Shown here one piece after another: positions 25,048 through 33,332 of a stretch of 64,000 bases of DNA. The stretch's first letter is position 1; each line of letters starts with the position of its first letter. This DNA is from Nocardioides szechwanensis (GTDB taxonomy: Bacteria > Actinomycetota > Actinomycetes > Propionibacteriales > Nocardioidaceae): NCBI RefSeq assembly GCF_900103935.1, contig NZ_FNIC01000004.1:248001-312000 (forward strand), read 5' to 3'. The notes under the pieces are model-generated. The model made no database searches. It was not told the DNA's origin and was given only the letters and a program-made list of their open reading frames with translations. Position numbers and translations under genes: made by a program.

Positions 25048-25958
25048 GTCGACACCAGGTAGGCGAAGACGCTCTCCAGCGACTCGTCGGTCGGGGTGAC
25101 CTCGTGGAGCCGGATGCCGTGCTCGCGCGCCAGCCGCGGCAGCACCTCGCTGAAGCGGCCGAAGTCGGAGGCCTCGAGCTCGATCCCGCCCTCCGAGCGC
25201 AGCCGCGCGCCGCGCACGGAGGCGTCGGCCAGCAGTGCGGAGGCCATCGTCCGGTCGTCGGAGGTGCGCAGCACGAACCGGTTGGGCCGGTCGGTCATCA
25301 GGCGGCGGATCGCGCCGAAGTCGCCGGACGCCGCATGCCGCCCCGCGACCACGACCTCGATCTGGCGGGCCACCTGCTCGACCTCCTCCAGGATGTGTGA
25401 GCTGAACAGCACGGTCCGGCCCTCGGCGCCCATGGTGCGCAGCAGCTCCATCAGGTGGATGCGCTGGCGCGGGTCCATGCCGTTGAAGGGCTCGTCGAGC
25501 AGCAGCACCGACGGGTCGTGCACGAGCGCGGACGCCATCTTGATCCGCTGCTTCATCCCCTTGGAGTACGTCGAGATCGTGCGGTCCTGGGCGTCGGTCA
25601 TCTCGATCAGCGCGAGCGCCCGCTGCGCCGCGGCGCCCGGGTCGGGCAGCCCGTGCAGCTCGGCGTTGGCCACCACGAACTGCCGCCCGGTCAGGTAGTC
25701 GAAGAGCGCCTCGCGCTCCGGGACCAGCCCGATCTCGCGGTAGACCTGCTCGTTGCGCCAGAGGGGGTCTCCGTCCAGCGTCACCGTGCCCGTCGACGGG
25801 GCCAGGAAGCCCGACATCAACGCGATCAGCGTGGACTTGCCGGCCCCGTTGGGCCCGAGCAGCCCGGTCACGCCCGGTCCGATCGTCATGGTGATGTCGT
25901 TGACCGCGACGACGTTGCGGTACCAGCGCGAGACGTGGTCGATCTGGATGGTCGTCAC
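25044..25958 (-). CDS. ABC transporter ATP-binding protein, module 1
   Basis: A 304-residue ATPase. Walker A is GPNGAGKST near residue 36, the Q-loop region follows, the signature is YSKGMKQRI near residue 132, Walker B is SVLLLDEPFNGMD near residue 151, and the switch His is in FSSHILEEVEQVA near 190. A C-terminal tail of about 80 residues ends the protein, as in the CcmA/NatA group. The start overlaps the upstream permease stop by four bases and its own stop overlaps the next permease start by four, so expression is coupled. It powers the module-1 permease. Confidence 0.92.
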   Translation of the reverse strand: MTTIQIDHVSRWYRNVVAVNDITMTIGPGVTGLLGPNGAGKSTLIALMSGFLAPSTGTVTLDGDPLWRNEQVYREIGLVPEREALFDYLTGRQFVVANAELHGLPDPGAAAQRALALIEMTDAQDRTISTYSKGMKQRIKMASALVHDPSVLLLDEPFNGMDPRQRIHLMELLRTMGAEGRTVLFSSHILEEVEQVARQIEVVVAGRHAASGDFGAIRRLMTDRPNRFVLRTSDDRTMASALLADASVRGARLRSEGGIELEASDFGRFSEVLPRLAREHGIRLHEVTPTDESLESVFAYLVST

Positions 25959-26881
25959 GGGTGCACCGTCCGGTAGCGGGCGAGCAGGCCGCCGATCGCG
26001 CCGCCCACCGTCAGCACCACGGCGAGCAGGTAGACCAGGCCCATCGCGTCACTTGACGGCGGCGTGTTGGTGGCCGCGGGCGAGTCGAAGAGGAACACCT
26101 GGACGCCGTTGACGAGCGTGTAGGGCGAGAAGAGTCCCGCGACCTCCCCGACGGCCGGGCGGCCGGCGTCCCCCGAGATGCCTTGGATGGTCGCCACCAC
26201 CGTGTAGCTGACGAGCAGCACCACGATCACCGCCGCCACCGCCAGCCCGCGCCGGACCGTCAGTGCCGCCACGAGTGCCGCCAGTCCGGACAGGCAAGCG
26301 GCCAGCAGTGCCGCGCCCACGATCGCGCCGAGGAAGCGCCCGGTCTCGCGGCCGACCGGCAGGTCGGCGAGCAACCCACCGACGTACATCAGCAGCAGCG
26401 GCGCCCCGATCAGCAGGAACGTCGCGACGGTCAGCGACGCCAGGCGCACCAGCACGTACGTCGTCCGGCGCATCGGGCGCGCCAGGTAGAGCGTGATCGT
26501 GCGGAAGCGCAGGTCGCGCGAGATCAGCGCCGGTGCCTGCGACGCGACGAAGACCGAGATCAGCAGCTGCGTGGTGAGCGGGTAGGTGGAGTAGGCCACG
26601 ATCTGCTCGTTGAGACCGAGGATGTTGCGCGCCTGCACCAGCACCCCGACCAGGATCAGCGCCGGCAGCAGCATCACCCCGAGCAGGATGAACGGCAGCA
26701 CCTTCGAGCGCCCCGAGCGGCCGAGGCCGTAGGTGTTGCGCAGGCCGGTCACGAAGAACGCCCGCGCGACCGCGCGCTCGCCGAGCCGCGGCCCGCCGTA
26801 GGGCCGGTAGCCGAGGTCGTGGATGACGCCCGTGGGTGCTCCGGCCGGTTCGCTGTCAGACGGGCTGGACACTGCCGGCAC
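25955..26881 (-). CDS. ABC transporter permease (ABC-2 type), module 2
   Basis: A 308-residue permease with a Ser/Pro-rich cytoplasmic start and six helices, including FILLGVMLLPALILVGVLVQ, the ISRDLRFRTITLYLARPMRRTTYVLVRLAS loop motif (ABC-2 type), and the final VYLLAVVLTVGGAIGGLLARY. It forms a pair with the ATPase gene whose end overlaps its first 26 bases. Start choice is uncertain: the GTG at 26881 is the longest frame. It lies between two ATPase genes in an ATPase-permease-ATPase-permease operon, so two related exporters are made together. Cargo is unknown. Confidence 0.87.
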   Translation of the reverse strand: MPAVSSPSDSEPAGAPTGVIHDLGYRPYGGPRLGERAVARAFFVTGLRNTYGLGRSGRSKVLPFILLGVMLLPALILVGVLVQARNILGLNEQIVAYSTYPLTTQLLISVFVASQAPALISRDLRFRTITLYLARPMRRTTYVLVRLASLTVATFLLIGAPLLLMYVGGLLADLPVGRETGRFLGAIVGAALLAACLSGLAALVAALTVRRGLAVAAVIVVLLVSYTVVATIQGISGDAGRPAVGEVAGLFSPYTLVNGVQVFLFDSPAATNTPPSSDAMGLVYLLAVVLTVGGAIGGLLARYRTVHP

Positions 26882-27788
26882 CTCCGTCCCGGAAGACGTC
26901 CTCGATGCGGTGGTGACGCTCCTGCATCCGGACCAGGCCGAGGCCGAGGTCGACGGTGAGGTCGCGGACGACGTCGGGCGTCGCGTCGTCGCGCACCTCG
27001 ACCTCGATCATCCGGCCCTCCGCCGGCCGGGCGACCAGACCCGCGTCGACGAGCGCCTGCCCGAGCAGCCGGTCGGCGTCGGGACGCCCCTGCACCTCGA
27101 CCAGCAGGCTGCCGGTGGCGTGCAGGAAGTCGGTGGTGGCGGAGGAGCGCAGCAGGCGCCCGCTGTCGAGCACGACCACGTGGTCGCTCATCCGCTCCAG
27201 CTCGCCGAGCAGGTGCGAGGTCACGAGCACGGCGATCCCGAACTCCGACCCGATCCGCCGCACCAGCGCGAGCATGTCGTCGCGCGACGAGGGGTCGAGG
27301 CCGTTGGTCGGCTCGTCCAGCAGCACCAGCCGCGGGTCGTGCACGAGTGCCTGGGCCAGCTTGGCCCGCTGCTTCATGCCGGTGGAGTAACCGCCCATGG
27401 GCCGGTAGCGCTCCTCGGCCAGGCCGACGTGGCGCAGTACGTCGGACGCCCGCTCGCGCGCCGCGGCGTACGGCAGGCCGGACATCTGGCCCAGGTGCAC
27501 GACCAGGTCGCTCGCAGAGACGTCGGCGGGGAGGCAGTCGTGCTCGGGCATGTAGCCCACCAGCGCCCGGATCTCGGCGCCCTCGGTGGCGACGTCGTAC
27601 CCGAGGACCGAGGCGGTGCCGCTGGTCGCGGGGACCAGTCCCAGCAGGATCTTGATCAGCGTCGACTTGCCGGCGCCGTTGGCGCCCACGAGGCCGGTGA
27701 CGCCGTCGCCGACGGTGACGTCGAGGTGGTCGAGCGCGGTGACACGCGGGTAGCTCTTGGTCAGCCCCGCGGTCTCGATCACGCCCAC
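26856..27788 (-). CDS. ABC transporter ATP-binding protein, module 2
   Basis: A 310-residue ATPase. Walker A is GANGAGKST near residue 37, the Q-loop is VGYMPEHDCLP, the signature is YSTGMKQRAK near residue 135, Walker B is LVLLDEPTNGLD near residue 155, and the switch His is in VTSHLLGELERM. The GTG at 27788 was chosen because TACCGT lies six bases upstream, a leaderless-type arrangement, and the longer frame upstream is low-complexity. It is the first gene of a four-gene operon with two permeases and a second ATPase. The C-terminal 80 residues are of the kind found in NatA-like exporters. Confidence 0.9.
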   Translation of the reverse strand: MGVIETAGLTKSYPRVTALDHLDVTVGDGVTGLVGANGAGKSTLIKILLGLVPATSGTASVLGYDVATEGAEIRALVGYMPEHDCLPADVSASDLVVHLGQMSGLPYAAARERASDVLRHVGLAEERYRPMGGYSTGMKQRAKLAQALVHDPRLVLLDEPTNGLDPSSRDDMLALVRRIGSEFGIAVLVTSHLLGELERMSDHVVVLDSGRLLRSSATTDFLHATGSLLVEVQGRPDADRLLGQALVDAGLVARPAEGRMIEVEVRDDATPDVVRDLTVDLGLGLVRMQERHHRIEDVFRDGGAGSVQPV

Positions 27789-27794
27789 GGCATC

Positions 27795-27800
27795 ACGGTA
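27795..27800 (-). promoter_or_regulatory. Leaderless -10 element for the ABC operon
   Basis: TACCGT on the minus strand, six bases before the GTG at 27788; no Shine-Dalgarno site is present. Confidence 0.45.
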
Positions 27801-27885
27801 TCCGGTGCCTCTCGTCGCCGGTCCCCCTGTCGCCGCGAGCCTGCGTGCACGACAATCCCAGAGGGACGAAGGTGGGGGAGCCATC

Positions 27886-29685
27886 GTGGCGCAGCAACAC
27901 GGCACGCAAGCGACGGACGGGCAGGTGACCCGGACCGACCACTCCGGCTGGTCGGACTCGTCGGCCCGGGCGGTGCTCCAGCTGATGGTCGAGTCGGTCG
28001 CGGAGATGATCGGTTTCGAGGTCGCGACGCTGTCGGTGGTCCTCGGCGACCAGCTCGTGACGGTGGCCTACACCGGTCCCGACGAGTTCCGGGAGTACCT
28101 CGAGCAGCCCGACCCGGTCTCCGTCCTCGACCCAGTCGCCGAGCACGCGGAGTCGTGGGGACGCTTCCGGTTCCTCGCGTCCGAGACCTACGACGACGCC
28201 GACCTCGAGGGCCACTGGCTGGTGGTGGACGACGAGCACCCCGACGTGCCCGACGCATGGCACCCGCACGATGCCCTGGTCGCGTTCCTCACCGACGACG
28301 AGGGCCGGCTGGTGGGGGCCATGTCGGTCGACCGTCCCGTGACCCACCGGCGGCCGGACGCGGCGCAGCGGCGGCTGCTCGAGCGGTACGCCGCGCAGGC
28401 GGAGCGGGCGGTGATCACCGCTTTCGAGCGCGAGGAGCTGGTGCGACAGGTGGCCGACGCGGAGACCGCTCGCCAGCTGATCCGCTCCGCCTCGATGCCG
28501 GCCCAGGCCTCCCTCGAGGCGGTGCTCCAGCACACGCACCGCCCGCTGATCGAGGGCTTCCGCGCCACCGGCTCGTGGATCCAGGTGTTCGACCCCGACG
28601 GTGAGGGGCGTGGCTACGCGCGGGCGCATGACGGGGAACCCGTCGCGCTCTCGGACCGGATGGTCGACCTCGCGCTCCACTTCGCGCCGCGGTTGTGGGC
28701 CGAGCAGCGGGTTTTCGTGATCACGGAGGACTGCGAGTCCGACGTGCCCGACGGCACCGGGCCGCTGCTGGACCAGGCCCGTCGCCAACTGGCGGAGCTG
28801 GGGCTCAGCACGGCGCTCGGCATCCCGCTCGGCGTCGCCAGGGAGTGCCTCGGGTTCCTGGTGCTGTGCCGCCGTCCCCGGGACCCCGCCTGGACGCCGG
28901 GCGAGATCGGCTCGGCCCTGCAGATCGGGCACGACCTCGGCGCCGCCCTGATGACCGCACGCGCACTGGAGCGCGAGCGCAACCTGGTGCGCGAGCTCCA
29001 GCAGCTCGCCGACTACCGCACCCAGCTCATCGCCACGCTCTCCCACGAGCTCCGCACCCCCCTCTCCGTCATCTCCGGGAACCTGGAGATGCTCGGCGAG
29101 CTGGACCTGGAGCACCCGGCGACGCAGTACCGCGAGGCGATGGCGCGCGGCACGGGCCGGATGGCGAAGGTCGTCGACGACCTGCTGCTCCTCGCCCGCG
29201 TCAGCGACCCGCGGCACCCCCTGGAGCGCACGCCCGTCGACCTGCGGCTGGTGGCCGAGGACGTCCTCGCGCTCGTCGGCTCGTCCGCCCGGTCGAAGGA
29301 GCTGACCCTGCGCGTCGAGCTCGGCGACGAGCCGTTGCTGGTCCCCGGCGACCCCACGGAGCTGGACCGCCTGGTGGCCAACCTGGTGAGCAACGCCGTG
29401 AAGTACACCGGGAGCGGTGGGACGGTCGTCGTGGCGGCCGCCCGCCGCGCTGCTGACGTCGTACTCCAGGTCGGCGACGACGGCCTGGGGATCTCGGAGG
29501 AGGACCAGATCGGTCTGTTCAGCCCGTTCTTCCGGACCACCAACCCCGACGCGCTGAGCCAGCCCGGCACGGGCCTCGGCCTGTCGATCGTGGCCACCAT
29601 CGTCGAGCGGCACCACGGTCGGGTCGAGGTCAGCTCGCGCGTCGGCGTGGGTACGACGTTCACCGTCACCCTCCCCGTCGCCTGA
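27886..29685 (+). CDS. GAF-domain sensor histidine kinase
   Basis: A 599-residue soluble kinase with no membrane segment. Two GAF-like sensor domains occupy about residues 20-175 (SVAEMIGFEVATLSVVLG; GAMSVDRP) and 200-360 (TGSWIQVFDPDG; TALGIPLG). HisKA follows with the phospho-acceptor His387 in SHELRTPLSVISG, then the HATPase domain with NAVKYTGSG, VGDDGLGISEED and GTGLGLSIV. It has no adjacent response regulator, so its partner is elsewhere. GGGGAG sits six bases before the GTG start. It converges with a second orphan kinase, leaving only 13 bases between the stops. Confidence 0.9.
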   Translation: MAQQHGTQATDGQVTRTDHSGWSDSSARAVLQLMVESVAEMIGFEVATLSVVLGDQLVTVAYTGPDEFREYLEQPDPVSVLDPVAEHAESWGRFRFLASETYDDADLEGHWLVVDDEHPDVPDAWHPHDALVAFLTDDEGRLVGAMSVDRPVTHRRPDAAQRRLLERYAAQAERAVITAFEREELVRQVADAETARQLIRSASMPAQASLEAVLQHTHRPLIEGFRATGSWIQVFDPDGEGRGYARAHDGEPVALSDRMVDLALHFAPRLWAEQRVFVITEDCESDVPDGTGPLLDQARRQLAELGLSTALGIPLGVARECLGFLVLCRRPRDPAWTPGEIGSALQIGHDLGAALMTARALERERNLVRELQQLADYRTQLIATLSHELRTPLSVISGNLEMLGELDLEHPATQYREAMARGTGRMAKVVDDLLLLARVSDPRHPLERTPVDLRLVAEDVLALVGSSARSKELTLRVELGDEPLLVPGDPTELDRLVANLVSNAVKYTGSGGTVVVAAARRAADVVLQVGDDGLGISEEDQIGLFSPFFRTTNPDALSQPGTGLGLSIVATIVERHHGRVEVSSRVGVGTTFTVTLPVA

Positions 29686-29698
29686 CCGGCGACCGAGG

Positions 29699-31180
29699 TC
29701 AGGCCTCGAGCAGGGGCAGGGTCACCCGGAAGGTGCTGCCTCGCCCGACCTCGCTCTCGACCGAGATCGTCCCCTCGTGCGCGGCCACGATCGAGCCGAC
29801 GATGTCGAGGCCGAGCCCGGTTCCGGGGATGTGCTTCGCGAGCGCGTCCCCGCCCCGGAAGAAGCGGTCGAAGACCTGGTCGACCTCGTCCGGAGCGATG
29901 CCGATGCCCGTGTCGCGCACCTCGAGCTCGACCCCGCCCTCCGTCTCCCGCAGGACGACGGTGACCGAGTCGTTCGTCTCGCTGTACTTCACGGCGTTGG
30001 AGAGCAGGTTGTCCAGGACCTGGCGGATCCGTTGCTCATCGACCACGGTCACCAGTCGCTCCGGCACGTCGAGCGTGAGGCTCACCCCGGACGCGCCGGC
30101 GACCGGCCGGGCCACCTCGCTGGCCTGCCGCACGAGTGCGACCAGGTCGACGGGTTCGGGACGCAGCCGAAGGTCTCCGTCGCCGGCCCGGCCCACGTGG
30201 AGCAGGTCGGAGACCAGGGACTCCAGGCGGGCCGCGTTGCGCTGCACGACGCGCAGCTGACGGGTGACGTCGGCCGGCAGGTCACCGCGCCCGGCCAGGA
30301 TCTCGAGGTAGCCGAGCACCGTGGTGAGCGGCGTACGCAGCTCGTGGGAGACCGACGCGACGAACTCGTCCTTAACCTGGACGGCGCGCATCAGCTCGGT
30401 GATCTCCTGACAGGCCAGGGTCGCCCCGATCCGCTCGCCGGAGGCGTTGCGCACCTGGCGGGCGGACGTGGAGTAGGCCGAGCGGGTCCGGGGGTCCGCC
30501 CCCGCCCAGTAGGAGTAGTCGTCGAACTCCTCGCCCTGGACCGCGCGGTAGGACGGCATCTCCTCCCGGGACATGGGCGTGCGGCCGTCGAGGTGGTAGA
30601 CGTGCCCGAGCTGTCCGGCCTCCCCGGCATGGCCGTCGGGGAACGCGACCTCGATGGCCTCCTGGTGGCGCCGGTTGGTCCGCTCGTAACGGCCGTCCTG
30701 GCCGATCAGCAGGAGCCCGACGCCCACGGTCTCGAAGATCGCCTCGAGCGCCTGCCGCTCGCGCTCGACGTCGGCGTGGGCGGCCCTCAGGCGCTCCGCC
30801 TGCTCCTGGTGCTCGGTGACGTCGAGGATCTGCGAGATGAAGTGCAGGGGTAGGCCGTCCTGGCCGCGCACGAGAGCCACCGACAGGTCACCCCACACGA
30901 CGTAGCCCTCGGCGTGCAGGTAGCGCTTGCGCAGGCGGTAGGAGTCGATCTCGCCGGCCAGCGCCTGGGTGACGAGAGCGAGGTCCTCCGCGAGGTCGTC
31001 GGGGTGGGTGATCTCCTGGAAGCCACGCTTCGTGAGGTCCGCGACGGCGTACCCGAGCATGTCGGCCATCGCCGGGTTGACCCTCAGCAGGCGCCCGTTG
31101 GGGGCGACGAGCGCCATGCCGATCGGCGAGTGCTGGAGCGTGAGGTTCCACAGGGCTGAGCCGTCAGATGTGCTCTCCAA
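29699..31180 (-). CDS. PAS-domain sensor histidine kinase
   Basis: A 493-residue soluble kinase. PAS1 covers about residues 8-130 (LQHSPIGMALVAPNGRLLRVN; TKRGFQEITHPDDL; HFISQILDVTEHQ), a second PAS-like domain covers about 150-265 (FETVGVGLLLIGQDGRYERTN), HisKA has His279 in SHELRTPLTTVLGYLE, and the HATPase has NLLSNAVKYSETN, RDTGIGIAPDEV and GTGLGLDIV. The start is probably the TTG at 31180, which has a GGAGG-type site eight bases upstream; a GTG at 31204 is in frame but has no such site. No response regulator is adjacent. The two PAS domains suggest cytosolic redox, light or ligand sensing. Confidence 0.88.
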   Translation of the reverse strand: MESTSDGSALWNLTLQHSPIGMALVAPNGRLLRVNPAMADMLGYAVADLTKRGFQEITHPDDLAEDLALVTQALAGEIDSYRLRKRYLHAEGYVVWGDLSVALVRGQDGLPLHFISQILDVTEHQEQAERLRAAHADVERERQALEAIFETVGVGLLLIGQDGRYERTNRRHQEAIEVAFPDGHAGEAGQLGHVYHLDGRTPMSREEMPSYRAVQGEEFDDYSYWAGADPRTRSAYSTSARQVRNASGERIGATLACQEITELMRAVQVKDEFVASVSHELRTPLTTVLGYLEILAGRGDLPADVTRQLRVVQRNAARLESLVSDLLHVGRAGDGDLRLRPEPVDLVALVRQASEVARPVAGASGVSLTLDVPERLVTVVDEQRIRQVLDNLLSNAVKYSETNDSVTVVLRETEGGVELEVRDTGIGIAPDEVDQVFDRFFRGGDALAKHIPGTGLGLDIVGSIVAAHEGTISVESEVGRGSTFRVTLPLLEA

Positions 31181-31264
31181 CGGAACCCCCCTCCCGGTAG
31201 GCACGGTGTGTCGGGTCCACCGTAGGGGACCGGCGCCGTCCCCGCAGGGTGCCAGGGTGTCCCC

Positions 31265-32941
31265 ATGACCCGGGTCTCGCTCTCGCGCCTGCCGGGCGAG
31301 CGGGTGCTGGCGGTCGACGGCGGGTCCGAGCGCGACATGGCGATGGCAGACCTGGCGGCGTACGTCGAAGCGCGCGAGGCGGACGCCGGGGAGACGCGCT
31401 GGGCGTGGGACGACACCGCACGGTGGTACCCGCCGCTGCTGGCGGCCGGTGTGCGGGTGGAGCGCTGCCACGACCTGCGGCTGGGCCACCACCTGCTGCG
31501 CCGGGCACCCGCGGTGGACCAGCAGCTGCTGGAGGGGGAGCAGTCGGAGCACTGGGACCGGCTCGGGCCGAGCGCACCGTCCGCGCCGACGCTGTTCTCG
31601 ATCGACGACACGGCCGAGCACCTGCGGGCCGACCTCGAGGACGCCCGCCAGCTGGCCGCGGTGGCGGCCTCGCCGGAGGCTCCGCGGCTCGGGCTGCTGC
31701 TCGCGGCCGAGTCGTCGGGTGCGTTGGTCGCCGCCGAGATGACGCACGCCGGGGTGCCGTGGCGGGTGGACGTCCACGAGCGCCTGCTCCGCGACCTGCT
31801 CGGGCCGAGGCCGCCGCGCGGTGCGCGGCCGCAGCGGCTCGAGGCTCTCGTGGCCGAGGTGCGTGAGGCGTTCGAGGCGCCCGGCCTCAACCCGGACTCA
31901 CGGCCCGAGCTGCTGGCGGCGCTGCGCCGGGCGGGTCTGGAGGTCGCCGACACCCGGGCGTCGTCGCTGCGCGTGCTCGACCACCCGGGCATCGAGCCGC
32001 TGCTGCGCTACAAGCAGCTGGCGCACCTGTTCTCGACCAACGGTTGGGTCTGGATCGACCAGTGGGTGAGCGACGGCCGGTTCCGACCGTCGTACCAACC
32101 GGCCGGCTCGACCACCGGCCGCTGGTCGTCCAACGGCGGCGGTGCCCTGTCGTTCCCGGCGCAGGTGCGGCCGGCGGCCGTGGCCGACGAGGGCTGGGTC
32201 TTCGTCGTCGCCGACGTGGCCCAGCTCGAGCCGCGCGTGCTCGCCGGGATGAGCGGCGACCGCGCGTTGGCCCAGGCCGCCCGGGGCGCCGACCTCTACC
32301 AGGGGATGGTCGACGCCGGCGCGGTCGCCAGCCGCATGGACGCCAAGCTCGGTCTGCTCGGCGCGATGTACGGCGCCACCAGCGGCGAGAGCGGCCGCAT
32401 GGTCGCCGGCCTCACCCGGCGCTACCCCCTGGCGTTCGGTCTCGTCGAGGAGGCGGCGCGTGCGGGTGAGCGGGGCCAGATCGTGCGCACCCTGCTGGGC
32501 CGCGGCTCACCCAGCCTCGGCGACGCGTGGGACCGCGACCCCGACGACCCACCGGGCGACCCGGACGCGCAGGCCCGCTACCGGCGCGCCTACGGCCGCT
32601 TTACCCGCAACTTCGTCGTGCAGGGCACCGGCGCCGAGTGGGCGCTGTGCTGGATCGCCGACCTGCGCAACCGGCTGTGGCGGTTGGGCTCGTCTGGGCC
32701 CCTGGATGCCCGCCCGCACCTGGTGTTCTTCCTCCACGACGAGGTCGTCGTCCACACGCCCGTCCGCCTGGCTAGTGCTGTGACTGCTGCGGTCACCGAG
32801 GCGGCAGCGACTGCCGGTGGGTTGCTGTTCCGCGACCTCGCCATCGACTTCCCGCTCAACATCTCGACCGTTCGTTCCTACGCCGACGCCGGCAAGCCGG
32901 GCGCACCCGAGTCCGCGGGGGACGGAGGCCCGCGCGCGTAG
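31265..32941 (+). CDS. Compact family A DNA polymerase with degenerate exonuclease domain
   Basis: A 558-residue PolA-like protein, much shorter than DNA polymerase I (about 900) and without a 5'-3' nuclease domain. The N-terminal 200 residues correspond to the 3'-5' exonuclease region but the expected acidic DxE pair is replaced by AVDGG. The polymerase motifs are STTGRWSSNGG, motif A VVADVAQLEPRVLAG (canonical D..QIELR is changed to DVAQLEPR), motif B RMDAKLGLLGAMYG (R...K......YG kept, the usual Phe replaced by Leu), and motif C FLHDEVVVHTP with the catalytic Asp. Actinobacteria carry such an extra PolA-like enzyme, annotated as a bifunctional exonuclease/polymerase; a repair or translesion role is a guess. 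CAGGGT six bases before the ATG may be a leaderless -10. Confidence 0.87.
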   Translation: MTRVSLSRLPGERVLAVDGGSERDMAMADLAAYVEAREADAGETRWAWDDTARWYPPLLAAGVRVERCHDLRLGHHLLRRAPAVDQQLLEGEQSEHWDRLGPSAPSAPTLFSIDDTAEHLRADLEDARQLAAVAASPEAPRLGLLLAAESSGALVAAEMTHAGVPWRVDVHERLLRDLLGPRPPRGARPQRLEALVAEVREAFEAPGLNPDSRPELLAALRRAGLEVADTRASSLRVLDHPGIEPLLRYKQLAHLFSTNGWVWIDQWVSDGRFRPSYQPAGSTTGRWSSNGGGALSFPAQVRPAAVADEGWVFVVADVAQLEPRVLAGMSGDRALAQAARGADLYQGMVDAGAVASRMDAKLGLLGAMYGATSGESGRMVAGLTRRYPLAFGLVEEAARAGERGQIVRTLLGRGSPSLGDAWDRDPDDPPGDPDAQARYRRAYGRFTRNFVVQGTGAEWALCWIADLRNRLWRLGSSGPLDARPHLVFFLHDEVVVHTPVRLASAVTAAVTEAAATAGGLLFRDLAIDFPLNISTVRSYADAGKPGAPESAGDGGPRA

Positions 32942-33028
32942 CAGGGTGGAGCCAACTCACCCCTTGCTGTCGCTGGGCCGCCGCATGCGTACCTTCGGAG
33001 TACCGACAACCGAAGAAGGAAGTGCCTC

Positions 33029-33307
33029 ATGGGTCTCTTCAAGATCAGTAGAAGTCCGCAGGCACAGGCAGAACGGGATCTCAAGATCGGGGGGCGGACC
33101 AGTCACCGGAGTCTCCGAGAGCTCCAGGACCAGCTTCACGCCGTCGGAGATCTTGGCCTCGACCTGGACGAGACCGTGCGGAGCCCGAGCCAACGCCAGA
33201 AGGTCGATATCGCCACGCTGCTCAAGGCATTGACCATCGCGACTGAAACCGCTGAGCAGGCGCTCGCGGAGGTCATCGCACTCCGGCAGGCACTCGAGGG
33301 ACCCTGA
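33029..33307 (+). CDS. Small hypothetical protein, low third-position GC
   Basis: A 92-residue soluble protein with no signal peptide or membrane helix and no family I recognise. The C-terminal half (residues about 58-90) is a regular amphipathic helix, ATLLKALTIATETAEQALAE, which could form a coiled coil. A GGAAG site is seven bases before the ATG. Codon use differs from the neighbours: AGA, AGT, CTT, GAT and CAA occur, and third-position GC is visibly lower, which suggests recent acquisition or a fast-evolving orphan gene. A small CTTCGG/CCGAAG hairpin lies 14 bases upstream (32993-33015). It sits between two unrelated genes and its 3' end is 25 bases from the convergent amine oxidase stop. 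Confidence 0.62.
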   Translation: MGLFKISRSPQAQAERDLKIGGRTSHRSLRELQDQLHAVGDLGLDLDETVRSPSQRQKVDIATLLKALTIATETAEQALAEVIALRQALEGP

Positions 33308-33332
33308 CAGACGGCAATCCGGGGCGCCGCGG

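Noticed and set aside
31180-31777. Longer N-terminus for the PAS kinase
   Set aside because: The extension overlaps the divergent polymerase gene and is low complexity. The TTG with a good ribosome binding site gives a start just before the first PAS domain.
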